Assembly: GCA_035536995.1 (NCBI GenBank)
Contig: DATLNB010000072.1
Coordinates: forward strand, 1-64,000
Source of the DNA: AV80 sp035536995
GTDB taxonomy: Bacteria; Verrucomicrobiota; Verrucomicrobiia; Chthoniobacterales; UBA10450
Reading direction: 5' to 3'
Length of the DNA stretch: 64,000 nt
Shown: positions 18,601 through 26,700 of the stretch, one piece after another
How positions within the stretch are numbered: the first letter of the stretch is position 1
Layout: every line of letters starts with the position of its first letter
Made by a program: the position numbers and the translations under genes
The notes under the pieces: generated by a model
The model's input: only the letters and a program-made list of their open reading frames with translations
The model's database searches: none
What the model was told of the DNA's origin: nothing

Positions 18601-20092
18601 TTTTGAAAACCTGGGGGGATTGCGACAAACGCCCGGTTCCAGACTTGGAATCCCCCCGGGCGCCAAGTTTAGCGGAAGCACCGCTGGCGGCACGCTGCCC
18701 GGCCTGAAACCCGGGTTTGAGCCGCCAAAACTAATTGGCAACGATGGTTCGACCATGGTCGCTGCCGGCAGTTTGAACCTCATCGGCAATGACGGATCGA
18801 CCCTTATTGGGAACGACGGATCTACGTTGGCCCCCATTAATCCCGCGGAGCTCATTGGGAACGACGGCAGCACCATCGCGCCGGCGGGCGGACCCGCGGC
18901 GCCATCGAAACAGGAAAAGGGACAACATGCCGCCCAGTCCCCCGCCGCTAGCGGCATCATTCTCGAGGGGGGTACGTTTTCCGGGAATTTCGTGATCGTC
19001 GGCGACGTGCTCAACCAGGCAGCTTTCATCTCCCCTGGCGACTCGGCCGGAGGTATCTTCATCAGCGGGAACTACACGCAGAAATCCGCTGCCACTCTTG
19101 TCCTGGAGATTGGTGGAACTGCCACCGATCCGCTGCAGTATGACATCTTCCAGGCTACCGGAACGGCCACTCTTGGCGGCAACCTCGTCGTAACAACGAT
19201 TGATGACTACACGCCGTCTCAAACCGACGGGCTTTCGCCGCTCCGCTTCGCCAGCAGCAGCGGCAACTTCGCCAGCATCAGCTCGAACGCGCAGGTCACC
19301 ATCGGCGCAAATGGCGCTCAAATTAACGTGACCGGTCCTAACCCACCGGCTCCGAAAGCGCTGAATATTGCGACCCGTATGAAAGTGGAGACGGGCGACA
19401 ACGCCCTTATCGCTGGGTTCATCATCACTGGTGCGCAGCCCAAAAAAGTGATCATCCGGGGCATCGGGCCATCGCTTCCGTTTCCTGGTATCCTGGCCGA
19501 TCCAACTCTGAGCCTCGATAACGGCGCCCTTACTAACGACAACTGGCGCTCCACGCAGGAACAGGAAATCATCGACACGACCATTCCGCCTTCGAACAAT
19601 CTGGAATCAGCCATCGTTGCGACGCTGAGTCCCGGGGCGCACACGGCGGTTCTCCGCGGCACCGGCAGCTCGACCGGCATTGGCGTCATTGAGGTTTACG
19701 ATCTTGAATCCGGATCGCCCGTCCAACTGGCGAATATCTCCAGCCGGGGGTTCGTGCAGTCAGGGGACAACGTCATGATCGGCGGTTTCATCATCGGCGG
19801 AACCTATCCGGCAAAAGTGATTGTTCGCGCGATCGGGCCTTCGCTCCCCTTTGCGGGCAAGCTGGCAAACCCGACCCTCGAGCTGGTGAACCAGAATGGA
19901 GGAAGTATCAGCAACGACAACTGGCGTGAAACCCAGGAAGCCGACATCACCGCCACCACCATTCCGCCTACGCAGGAGAACGAAGCCGCCATTGTCGCGA
20001 CTTTGGCGCCGGGTGCTTACACCGCAGTTGTCCGTGGCGCAGATGACACAACGGGCATCGCGGTAGTGGAAGCGTACAACCTCTCGCAATAG
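15638..20092 (+). CDS. Giant exported LamG-containing protein with LIGNDG octapeptides (module B)
   Basis: 1484 residues from ATG 15638. The upstream DNA resembles that of the gene at 27628, which favours this start, but a better signal peptide begins at ATG 15788 (MKRNHHLKHVG... IIWIANVAPAQ), giving 1434 residues. The first 50 residues contain ATWDVV, the mature N-terminus of the module C protein, so the 5' end looks chimeric. From 15788, in order: a jelly-roll 'NPGAE' domain (about 37-215); a LamG/concanavalin-like domain (231-451; SFDGVDDFVEIPH, FDGLIDEVQIYNRALT); the shared WSYGTR/ARWTAP domain (about 460-660); an Ig-like domain; a G8-like segment (GDWHDPNNW); LIGNDGST octapeptides (about 980-1035); an autotransporter-like stretch; and the two C-terminal ~120-residue repeats. 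Glycan binding at the cell surface is plausible but unproven. Confidence 0.88.
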   Translation: MKNPLKSAILNPAAFASSALVAQGATWDVVNTFASTDTAEDNGKKTANMNMKRNHHLKHVGPSGGIRSWAAVFSAALIIWIANVAPAQNLIQNPGAEAGPGASSFPSVVPPTGWITSGNFTACQYAIGAATDPNPEDSAAIGGGTNYFAGGPSNAFSTARQVIDLSGRATGIDAGGLTATLSGYLGGFLSQNDRMQVVATFRSAPDGTGSDLGSMTIGPVLPADRASETKLVFRSANAAIPAGTRSVDILLVANRAEGEYNDAFADNLSFEVSGDEPGACVPPPSDLTAWYRGEGDASDAQGGSTGTPKNGTEFAPGKVGQAFSFDGVDDFVEIPHNRGRNNPPRITLTAWIKPDSVKAGSRIISKDSSATTCAPPTVNYSLEVRGLQGNKADFFFTTGDKVLHELVGTSVIPTGVFTHVAASYDGSTAKIYVNGVLENSLVVSGTSLAKSNAPTIIGSGGAGCRASNGGQIEFDGLIDEVQIYNRALTDAEISAIVNSGNGGICGAPRTTWGAGRDLRVNERPDHAAEVNPTNTKVPEWSYGTRAQAAATELTLFRPELHANRSDGLEGWISSGGVEGVVAVNVKSTPVIIESGVQGLLPQQLDLHPTADNRSIVARWTAPKDGDYRMAAKWFDLDTRNGDGVSAHLVINGQEKFVQLMPDGGKAELPVGPASTFSLKAGDLVDFVVGPRGNYFSDSTAFNAVIAPVPHVVVNAPTKVNAGEDVPVTVTVQHPYLQISSVELRVNGKGALGPDATAPYEFTIPKEQIDSPVLAIEALATDKNGAQGLSAPVQVTIQKPESGAPMATRAAKFLSTRGAAGPQDCVFCVIGEILAAFDFIFTAESGDWHDPNNWLSRTPGQIPGPFDDVLIGDSTVTVNNTANAGRVYVIGLESRIVGGLGEPEIHIFKELSMEKGTLSDINLLVDRKAKVRLTEKSNFSNVFIEQRGELQFTGTGRFPITDTRIVNRGTMIIETPPVTAKGPELHLAGFENLGGLRQTPGSRLGIPPGAKFSGSTAGGTLPGLKPGFEPPKLIGNDGSTMVAAGSLNLIGNDGSTLIGNDGSTLAPINPAELIGNDGSTIAPAGGPAAPSKQEKGQHAAQSPAASGIILEGGTFSGNFVIVGDVLNQAAFISPGDSAGGIFISGNYTQKSAATLVLEIGGTATDPLQYDIFQATGTATLGGNLVVTTIDDYTPSQTDGLSPLRFASSSGNFASISSNAQVTIGANGAQINVTGPNPPAPKALNIATRMKVETGDNALIAGFIITGAQPKKVIIRGIGPSLPFPGILADPTLSLDNGALTNDNWRSTQEQEIIDTTIPPSNNLESAIVATLSPGAHTAVLRGTGSSTGIGVIEVYDLESGSPVQLANISSRGFVQSGDNVMIGGFIIGGTYPAKVIVRAIGPSLPFAGKLANPTLELVNQNGGSISNDNWRETQEADITATTIPPTQENEAAIVATLAPGAYTAVVRGADDTTGIAVVEAYNLSQ

Positions 20093-20173
20093 TGTGATGG
20101 AGCGCCGCCGCTTCATTCCAGGAGCGGCGGCCTCCCTTGGCACGCCGAAGCGGTGCGAAGGTGGCAGACCGCC

Positions 20174-20212
20174 GACATTGCGGTGTCGGAAGGGTGTAAC
20201 TTGTCGCAATAG
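20174..20212 (+). pseudogene. Ghost copy of the exported-protein 3' end
   Basis: The 39 nt from GACATTGCGGTG to TCGCAATAG closely match the last codons of the gene ending at 20092 (encoding GIAVVEAYNLSQ-stop), 80 nt after the true stop. This looks like debris of a duplicated exported-protein gene. A hairpin of the GGCGCC/GGCGTC type follows at 20250-20276. Confidence 0.5.
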
Positions 20213-20280
20213 GTAGGACGGTGCGCCACGCCGGCGTCCGGTTCGTGCTTGTTGGGCGCCTGCAGAGACGCCTACAGGGC

Positions 20281-22983
20281 CTATCGCGCTGTGACTCCGG
20301 GTTCGCACGCGGCCAGCGCGTTCTCAGTCTCCCGAAGCTTTTTTGAATCGGAGCCGTTGAGATTTCCTCTGTCGCGCAGCTGGCGCCAGAGCTCCGCGCT
20401 CCGCTGGAACGATGCCTGGGCCTGCATCCACTGTTCGCGGGTCGAGGCGGATTTGGCGGCACAATGACCGAGTTGAGCGTGAATCTCAGCCACGGTCCGC
20501 TCCGCGTTCACATCTTTCGAATCTTTGGCCACGATTTCCTGCGCGATGGCGAGCGCGCGTTCCGCGCTGCTTCGCGCCCCAGGAACATCGCCCGTCTCGA
20601 GGAAGAACCGGCTTAGCTTCAGGTGGGTTATTGCCTGTTGGAAGATGACAACCGAGTTTTTGGGATCTTTCGCGGCCAGCTCTTCAAACATCCGGAGTGC
20701 TTTCTCCAGGTTCTCCTGGGCCGCGCTCCGGTCGCCGGTGGCGCTCAGGGCTTCACCGAGGTCGCGATAGCCGTAGGCCGCGCTGCGCCGGAGGCGCGCG
20801 TCCTGCGGATCGGCCGCAATCAATTTCTCAAAAAGGGCAACCGCTTCACGGAAATGAGCGAGCGCTTCGGCTTTCTCGAGGGTTTCGAGCAGGGCGCTGC
20901 CGACGTTGCGATGCTGGACAGCCAGCTCGCGCTGGTAGAGTGGAGTTTGCGGATTCTCGCGCGTCAAGGCTTCACCGATCGCGAGGGCTTTGCGGTAATA
21001 GTCCAGCGCCGCGGCTGCGTTGCCGTCGTTGAAGAGGATACGGCCGGTATCGCCATAGCCTTGACCGAGGGCCTGACGTAATTGCGCGTTGCCCGGTTCC
21101 TGGGCAACGAGAGCCTGGCCCAGCACAAGGGCGTTATGCATTGCCTCGAGCCCTCCGGGGATGTCACCGAGATTGGAAGGGGTGATCGCGAGCACGCTGG
21201 CGAGAGCGGCATAATTGGACCGTAACTCACTGAGCAATCGTTTATCGTTCGGTCGGTCCGAGAGGAGCTGGCGCCAGGCCACGATAGAGCTGCGAAAATA
21301 GCCGGCAGCTTCCGCCGGGTGCCCGAGGATCAGATTGATGTCGCCGAGATTGCTCTCGACCTCGGCCAGCTCGGCCCGAATTTCGTAGTCGCCTGGCTGC
21401 AACTTTGCCAGTCGCTCCCGGATCGTGCGCGCTTTGTTGTAGTTCTCGAGCGCACCGGCAGTGTCCCCCAGATTTGACCCGCTGACGGTAGCACCACTGG
21501 TGTTCGTTGCCGCCCCGCCCTGGACATCAGCGATGCGTTTGTAGGCGGTAGCGATCTCGCGGAGCAGGACCGGATCATCCACCCCGTCGGTGGCGAGATT
21601 GCTCAGGTATTCCAGAGCGTCCTGGACCAGTTGCTTGCGCAACTCGGTCGAGCCGGGCAGTTCGGCGATTCCGTCGTAATATTTAAAAATGAAGAGGTTG
21701 GCGAGCTTGCGCAGGTTGCGAAAATGCGCGGCCTCCCGCTGAGCGTGGAAAGCGGCACGCCGCGCTTGCATGATATAGGCTGTGCCGCCGGCGATCAGGG
21801 CGACGAAAAGAACAAGCCCCGCCGTCACCGCGACCTTGTTCCGGGCAAAAAAGCGGGAGGCGCGATACCGGACGGTCGCGGGACGGGCGCGGACCGGCCG
21901 ATGTTCCAGGTAACGCCGAAGGTCGTCGGCAAAATCGGTTACGCCGGAGTAGCGCCGCGCAGCCTCTTTGCGGAGAGCGGTTTGGAGAATGTTATCGAGG
22001 TCACCCGCCAGAAATTTCCGATTTTCGATGTCCGATTTTCGATTTAAGGACACCGCCACGCTCGCGCGGAGCGGTTCCTGGTCGACAATGACGCGAAACA
22101 ATTCGGTGGACGAGGGATGCGGCGCGGAAAAGCGATGAGGCGAAGCGCCCACCAAAAGCTCGTAAAGCAGAGCTCCAAGGGAGTAGACATCCGTGGCGGT
22201 GGTCACGAGTTCACCGCGCACCTGTTCCGGCGAGGCGTAGGAAGGCGTCAGGCGTTGTTGGTCGACAACGGTCTGCGCAAACTCAGCGGTCGAATCGAGA
22301 AGCTTGGCGATGCCGAAATCGAGGAGCTTCGCTTCGCCCTCCTTTGTGATCAGAATGTTCCCCGGCTTCAGGTCACGGTGAACAATCAGGGTCCGATGGG
22401 CGAAGTGCACGGCCGCGCAAACCTTCAGGAATAACTCGACCCTTTGCCTGACAGTGAGCTGGTGCGCCTCGCAATAGTCGGTGATGGGCACGCCTTCGAC
22501 GTGCTCCATGACGAAATATGGGAGGCCGTCGGCAGTCGTCCCGGCATCGACGAGCCTGGCGATGTTCGGATGTTCGAGCTGGGCCAGGATCTGGCGTTCC
22601 GACCGGAATCGCCGCAGGACCTCATCCGTTTCAGTGCCCCGCTTGAGGACTTTGATGGCGACCTGCTTTTCAAACGCCTTGTCCGCGCGGCGGGCGAGGT
22701 AAACGGCGCCCATTCCACCTCGACCGATCTCACCGGCGATCTCGTAAGCGCCGAGCCGCTCGCCCGCGCGGGAAACCGGCTCTTCGCCTTGAAAAGTAGA
22801 ATCGAGGTCCTCCGCAACGCCTTCCATCTTATCGCCGGACCAGGCCAGGAGAGAATGCACTTCGCGCGACAGTTCTTTATCGGTCCCGCACGAAATCTCG
22901 ACGAATGAACCGCGCTCGGACGGATCCCTCTCGAGCGCTTCCCCGACAATGATTTTGACGCGCTGCCAGCGTTCGGGCGTCAT
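20281..22983 (-). CDS. Membrane Ser/Thr protein kinase with TPR repeats (module C)
   Basis: 900 residues, start MTPERWQRVKIIVGEALERD. The kinase domain (about 80-365) has GRGGMGAVYLARR, VAIKVLKRG, HRDLKPGN, LDFGIAK and SPEQ. Before the DLDNIL helix it carries the insert SLNRKSDIENRKFL, encoded by repeated TTTCCGATTTTCGAT-type DNA (22015-22050), at the same position as the insert in kinase B. One membrane helix lies at about 381-403. The TPR-rich region (about 430-880) is close in sequence to kinase A (GDAAAALDYY-like units, AEALAHFREAVALFEKL). Sigma C lies 45 nt upstream on the same strand. The close likeness of the TPR region to kinase A suggests a recent duplication or conversion. Confidence 0.93.
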   Translation of the reverse strand: MTPERWQRVKIIVGEALERDPSERGSFVEISCGTDKELSREVHSLLAWSGDKMEGVAEDLDSTFQGEEPVSRAGERLGAYEIAGEIGRGGMGAVYLARRADKAFEKQVAIKVLKRGTETDEVLRRFRSERQILAQLEHPNIARLVDAGTTADGLPYFVMEHVEGVPITDYCEAHQLTVRQRVELFLKVCAAVHFAHRTLIVHRDLKPGNILITKEGEAKLLDFGIAKLLDSTAEFAQTVVDQQRLTPSYASPEQVRGELVTTATDVYSLGALLYELLVGASPHRFSAPHPSSTELFRVIVDQEPLRASVAVSLNRKSDIENRKFLAGDLDNILQTALRKEAARRYSGVTDFADDLRRYLEHRPVRARPATVRYRASRFFARNKVAVTAGLVLFVALIAGGTAYIMQARRAAFHAQREAAHFRNLRKLANLFIFKYYDGIAELPGSTELRKQLVQDALEYLSNLATDGVDDPVLLREIATAYKRIADVQGGAATNTSGATVSGSNLGDTAGALENYNKARTIRERLAKLQPGDYEIRAELAEVESNLGDINLILGHPAEAAGYFRSSIVAWRQLLSDRPNDKRLLSELRSNYAALASVLAITPSNLGDIPGGLEAMHNALVLGQALVAQEPGNAQLRQALGQGYGDTGRILFNDGNAAAALDYYRKALAIGEALTRENPQTPLYQRELAVQHRNVGSALLETLEKAEALAHFREAVALFEKLIAADPQDARLRRSAAYGYRDLGEALSATGDRSAAQENLEKALRMFEELAAKDPKNSVVIFQQAITHLKLSRFFLETGDVPGARSSAERALAIAQEIVAKDSKDVNAERTVAEIHAQLGHCAAKSASTREQWMQAQASFQRSAELWRQLRDRGNLNGSDSKKLRETENALAACEPGVTAR

Positions 22984-23028
22984 TGATCCTCCTGCGACTG
23001 ATCCTGCGCCTGATCCACAGCAGGAACG

Positions 23029-23661
23029 TCAACCGCGCGTACTCAGTTCGCGCTCCAGCCAGAGCTTCGCAACGCTCCATTCCCGTTTCACCGTGGCCGG
23101 CGAGATGTTGAGCACATTCCCGATCTCAGGCACCGACAGTCCCCCAAAAAAACGCAGCTCGACCACCTGCGCCTGGCGTGGATCGACCGCCTCCAGGCTT
23201 TCCAGAACCTCGTTAAGCGCGATGGCCGAAACCTCCTGGCGATCAAAGACCTGAAGCACCGCATCGAAGCTGACGCGCGCGCCGTCACCGCCGCCGCGCT
23301 TCGCGGCGCCGTGGGCGATCGCATGATCGAGCAGGATCCGACGCATCAGTTTCGCCGCCACCGCAACGAATTGCTCGCGGTTACCCCAATCCACGTTCCG
23401 TTGCCGGCAAAGCTTCAAATACGCTTCGTGGACGAGCGCCGTGGGCTGGAGCGTATGGTTGGGACGTTCTCCGCGGAGATAGCTCCCGGCCAGCCGCCGC
23501 AGATCGTTATAAATTGCGGGCAACGCGTCGGCCAGCGACGTGGAATCATTCCCGAGCATTCGGGTGGCTTCCTTCAGGAGGTCGGCGTCCGAAATCTTCG
23601 CGCCCGCTCCAGAGCCCGCCGTCCCCTCGCGCAACTCCGCTGATTTCCCCTCCCCCGGCAT
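23029..23661 (-). CDS. ECF sigma factor, TIGR02999-like (module C)
   Basis: 210 residues, slightly longer at the N-terminus than the other two (MPGEGKSAELREGTAGSG before the conserved ISDADLLKEATRMLG). Region 2 has NHTLQPTALVHEAYLKLC and the RILLDHAIAHGAAKRGG motif. Region 4 has FFGGLSVPEIGNVLNISPAT then VKREW. ATG 23661 is 13 nt from its CTA-N17-CGTCA element, in line with the other modules. It is followed by kinase C and diverges from the exported-protein gene at 23772. No anti-sigma gene is nearby, so the kinase is the likely regulator. Confidence 0.94.
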   Translation of the reverse strand: MPGEGKSAELREGTAGSGAGAKISDADLLKEATRMLGNDSTSLADALPAIYNDLRRLAGSYLRGERPNHTLQPTALVHEAYLKLCRQRNVDWGNREQFVAVAAKLMRRILLDHAIAHGAAKRGGGDGARVSFDAVLQVFDRQEVSAIALNEVLESLEAVDPRQAQVVELRFFGGLSVPEIGNVLNISPATVKREWSVAKLWLERELSTRG

Positions 23662-23674
23662 ATGGGCTCCGACC

Positions 23675-23699
23675 CTAGTTTTTCACGCGCGATCCGTCA
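23675..23699. promoter_or_regulatory. CTA-N17-CGTCA element upstream of sigma C
   Basis: CTA 23675-23677, GTTTTTCACG, CGTCA 23695-23699. The spacing equals that in module A. It lies 13 nt from sigma C and 72 nt from the exported-protein ATG at 23772. Confidence 0.6.
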
Positions 23700-23771
23700 G
23701 CAGAAAATTTTCTTCCGGCCCGGTGAGCCCGTTTTCCCCGCGAATCCGCGTAATGACCAAAAACAAATCTT

Positions 23772-26700
23772 ATGATCTCTTTAAGGACATTCGCTCGAGT
23801 GCTGTCACTGCTCATACCCGTGGTGCTTTGGTTCGCGCAATCTAAGACGGCCCGGGCCACGACATGGGATGTGGTTGCCGACTACAACCCGACGACCAAT
23901 AACGGCGACCAGGTCTGGCAATACGGTTCAACTGCGGCGGATGGGTCCGGATTCACACACTTCACCGTGACGAACCATAACTCGGAGCTGCTGGCGTGGT
24001 TGGGACCGCTCGATAGTGGAGTGCTAAAGAACCTGACGCGCGCCGACAAATACTACAACATCTGCACGCGCCACCCAGCTGATGTCCTGGGCCTTTACCC
24101 GCAAAGCAACGGGAGCAAGGTCGTCGTCCGGTGGAAAGCGCCCGCATCGGGCCATTTCCTGATCCAGGGCCGGTTTCAGGACGTAGATAAGACGACGTCG
24201 GACGTTTCGATCGTCCGAAATGGGAACATCGCGCAGCCGACCTTCATCGATCAAATCAACGACACGACGTGTAATGCCACCGCGGTGGTCAAGCGCTTCT
24301 CATTCAGGATGACGCTGAATGCCGGAGATACGATTGATTTTCGCGTCGGTTGGGGCAGCAACAACGAATACAGCTACGACGGGACTGGGCTGGCTGTCGA
24401 GATATCCGACGGAACGTTGTGGACCGCGGGCAAAGACCTTGTGGCCAGCGAGCAACCGGACGACCCAACGGAAAACAGCGCGACGAACGCGAAAGTTCCG
24501 GAATGGAGTTATGGATATCGCACAACCGCGGACGGCCCGGACCTGACATTCTTCGCTGAGAATAGTCACGTCAACGATTCCAGGGGGTTTGAGGGTTGGT
24601 TCGGACCGGACGCTACCGCACTCCTCGTCAATGCGAAGTTTACCCCGATCACTCTGAATGCGGGGTTCGGCGATTTCAAACCCCTCCTGCCGGCCCAACT
24701 CTATGTTCATCCCGGAGCCGGACTCTTTACCGTCGCGCGCTGGACAGCGCCGGTCGCGGCCGATTACCGCGTTCTCGCGCGGTGGGTTGATCTCGATAAT
24801 CACGGCGGCGACGGGGCGACAGCCTACGTGGTCCAAAACGGGCAGGTCCTATTCAACGAGACGTTTCGATCGACCAGCACCGCAGTAGGCCGCGCCAGAT
24901 TGCGGGCCCGCACCCTGAGTTTAAACGCCGGCGACACCCTGGATTTCGTTCTCGGCCCCAACGGCAACCGAGACTTTGATGGGACCGCCTTCAATGCTGC
25001 CATCCGGCGCGTGCCAAAGGTCACGATCACCTCGCCGGCCAGCGACCCCAACGCGCAAAATCCCATTCCGGCAAGTCAGGACGTCCATTTCACCGTCGAC
25101 GTGCAACACAGTGGACCCATTGCCGACGTAATGCTGCTCGTGGACGAGATAAAAAGTGGCCCGGTCGATTTCACCGCGCCCTATTCGCTCCAGGCGCATT
25201 TGCCGCCGGGCTACCACAAGGTTGTCGTCAGAGCCACCGCCCAAGATGGGACCTCCGCGGAATCGCCCGAAGTCGTGGTCGTAGTGGCGCCGCCTGCCGC
25301 TGCCCAAAGCAAGGCCGCGCAAGACCCGGATGACGGCGTTTCGGGGCCCGATGCTTCCGAGGCGGTCGGCAAATTATTCTACTCCGTAAAGGGCGGTGGC
25401 GCGCCTTGGAACGATCCAGCTACCTGGGGAAGCCAAAGCGCTGTGCCCGGCCGCTGGGACTACGTGCTCATTCAAGCCGGCCACCACATCGCCCTCGAAT
25501 CAGGCGTCCAGGTGCGGCATCTCATCGTCAACGGCACGCTGACCGGCGGGCTAGCCGCGATCAACCCGGACCTGGACGTGTACGGAACACTCGTGGTCAA
25601 CGGGGCGGTCGAGAACCTGAACCTCTACATTCAGCCCCCGGCCGGAAAATTTCTCATTCTTCGGAACAGCCCGGCCTTGAAATTTGTAAACATCATTAAC
25701 CAAAACCACTTCATAATCACCGCCGACAAGTTCAACGGCGAAGGAGTGACGCTCGAAAACCGGGGGACATTCAAGGCCGATCCGCCTTTCGCGTCACAAG
25801 GGCCGCTTCGGATACCGCTGGACGGGTTTGCCCAAACCGGCCGAACCCGCCTGGGCGCGGATACTGTCCTGGATGCGCCCGCGGGCGTGAAGAAGCTGGA
25901 AGGAGAGCTTCAGCTCAGCCCCGATCACACGCTGCCGCCTCACCTTGCCTGGCTCATCAGTGAATCGGGATCAACCTTGATCGGGACTGACGGTGCAACT
26001 CTGATCGGGACCGACGGCGCAACCCTGATCGGGACCGATGGCGCAACCCTGATCGGGACCGACGGCGCGAGCCTGATCGGTCCGGACGGGGTTTACCTTA
26101 TCGGCACCGACGGGGCGACGCTTATCGGGACTGACGGAGGAAGCTTTGGCAGCACGGACAGCGCCGATGCCCCGCGGCCTGCAACGGCCGAGGCGACAAC
26201 AGCCGGAAATATTGTCCTTAGCGGCGGCACGGTCTCCGGTATGGGAGAACTTCGCGGGCCGGTCATCAACGAGGGAGCGTTTATCGCTCCCGGTAATTCT
26301 CCCGGTGGCATCGTGGTCAACGGCGATTACACGCAGCAATCGAACGGCACGCTGGTGTTGGAAATTGGCGGGAAGACATTAGCGCCGTTCGCTTATGACG
26401 TTTTCCAAGTAGCAGGAACGGCGAACCTCGGGGGCAACCTCGTGGTCAAGACCATTAACGGTTACACTCCGACCTCCGGCGATAACGTTAATCCGCTGCT
26501 TTACGGTAGCCACACCGGCAATTTCGCCAGCGTGACGTCGAATGCGCAGGTGAACCTTGGACCGAACGGCATGCAGGTCACGACCGACGGAACTAATCCG
26601 CCACCTCCTAAGGCCCTTAACATCGCGACCAGGATGAAAGTCGAAACAGGCGATAACGCGCTCATTGCTGGTTTCATCATCACAGGTAACGCGCCAAAGA

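Noticed and set aside
25965..26160. CRISPR-like array (24-bp repeats)
   Set aside because: The repeats are contiguous, in frame and encode TLIGTDGA octapeptides; there are no spacers and no cas genes.
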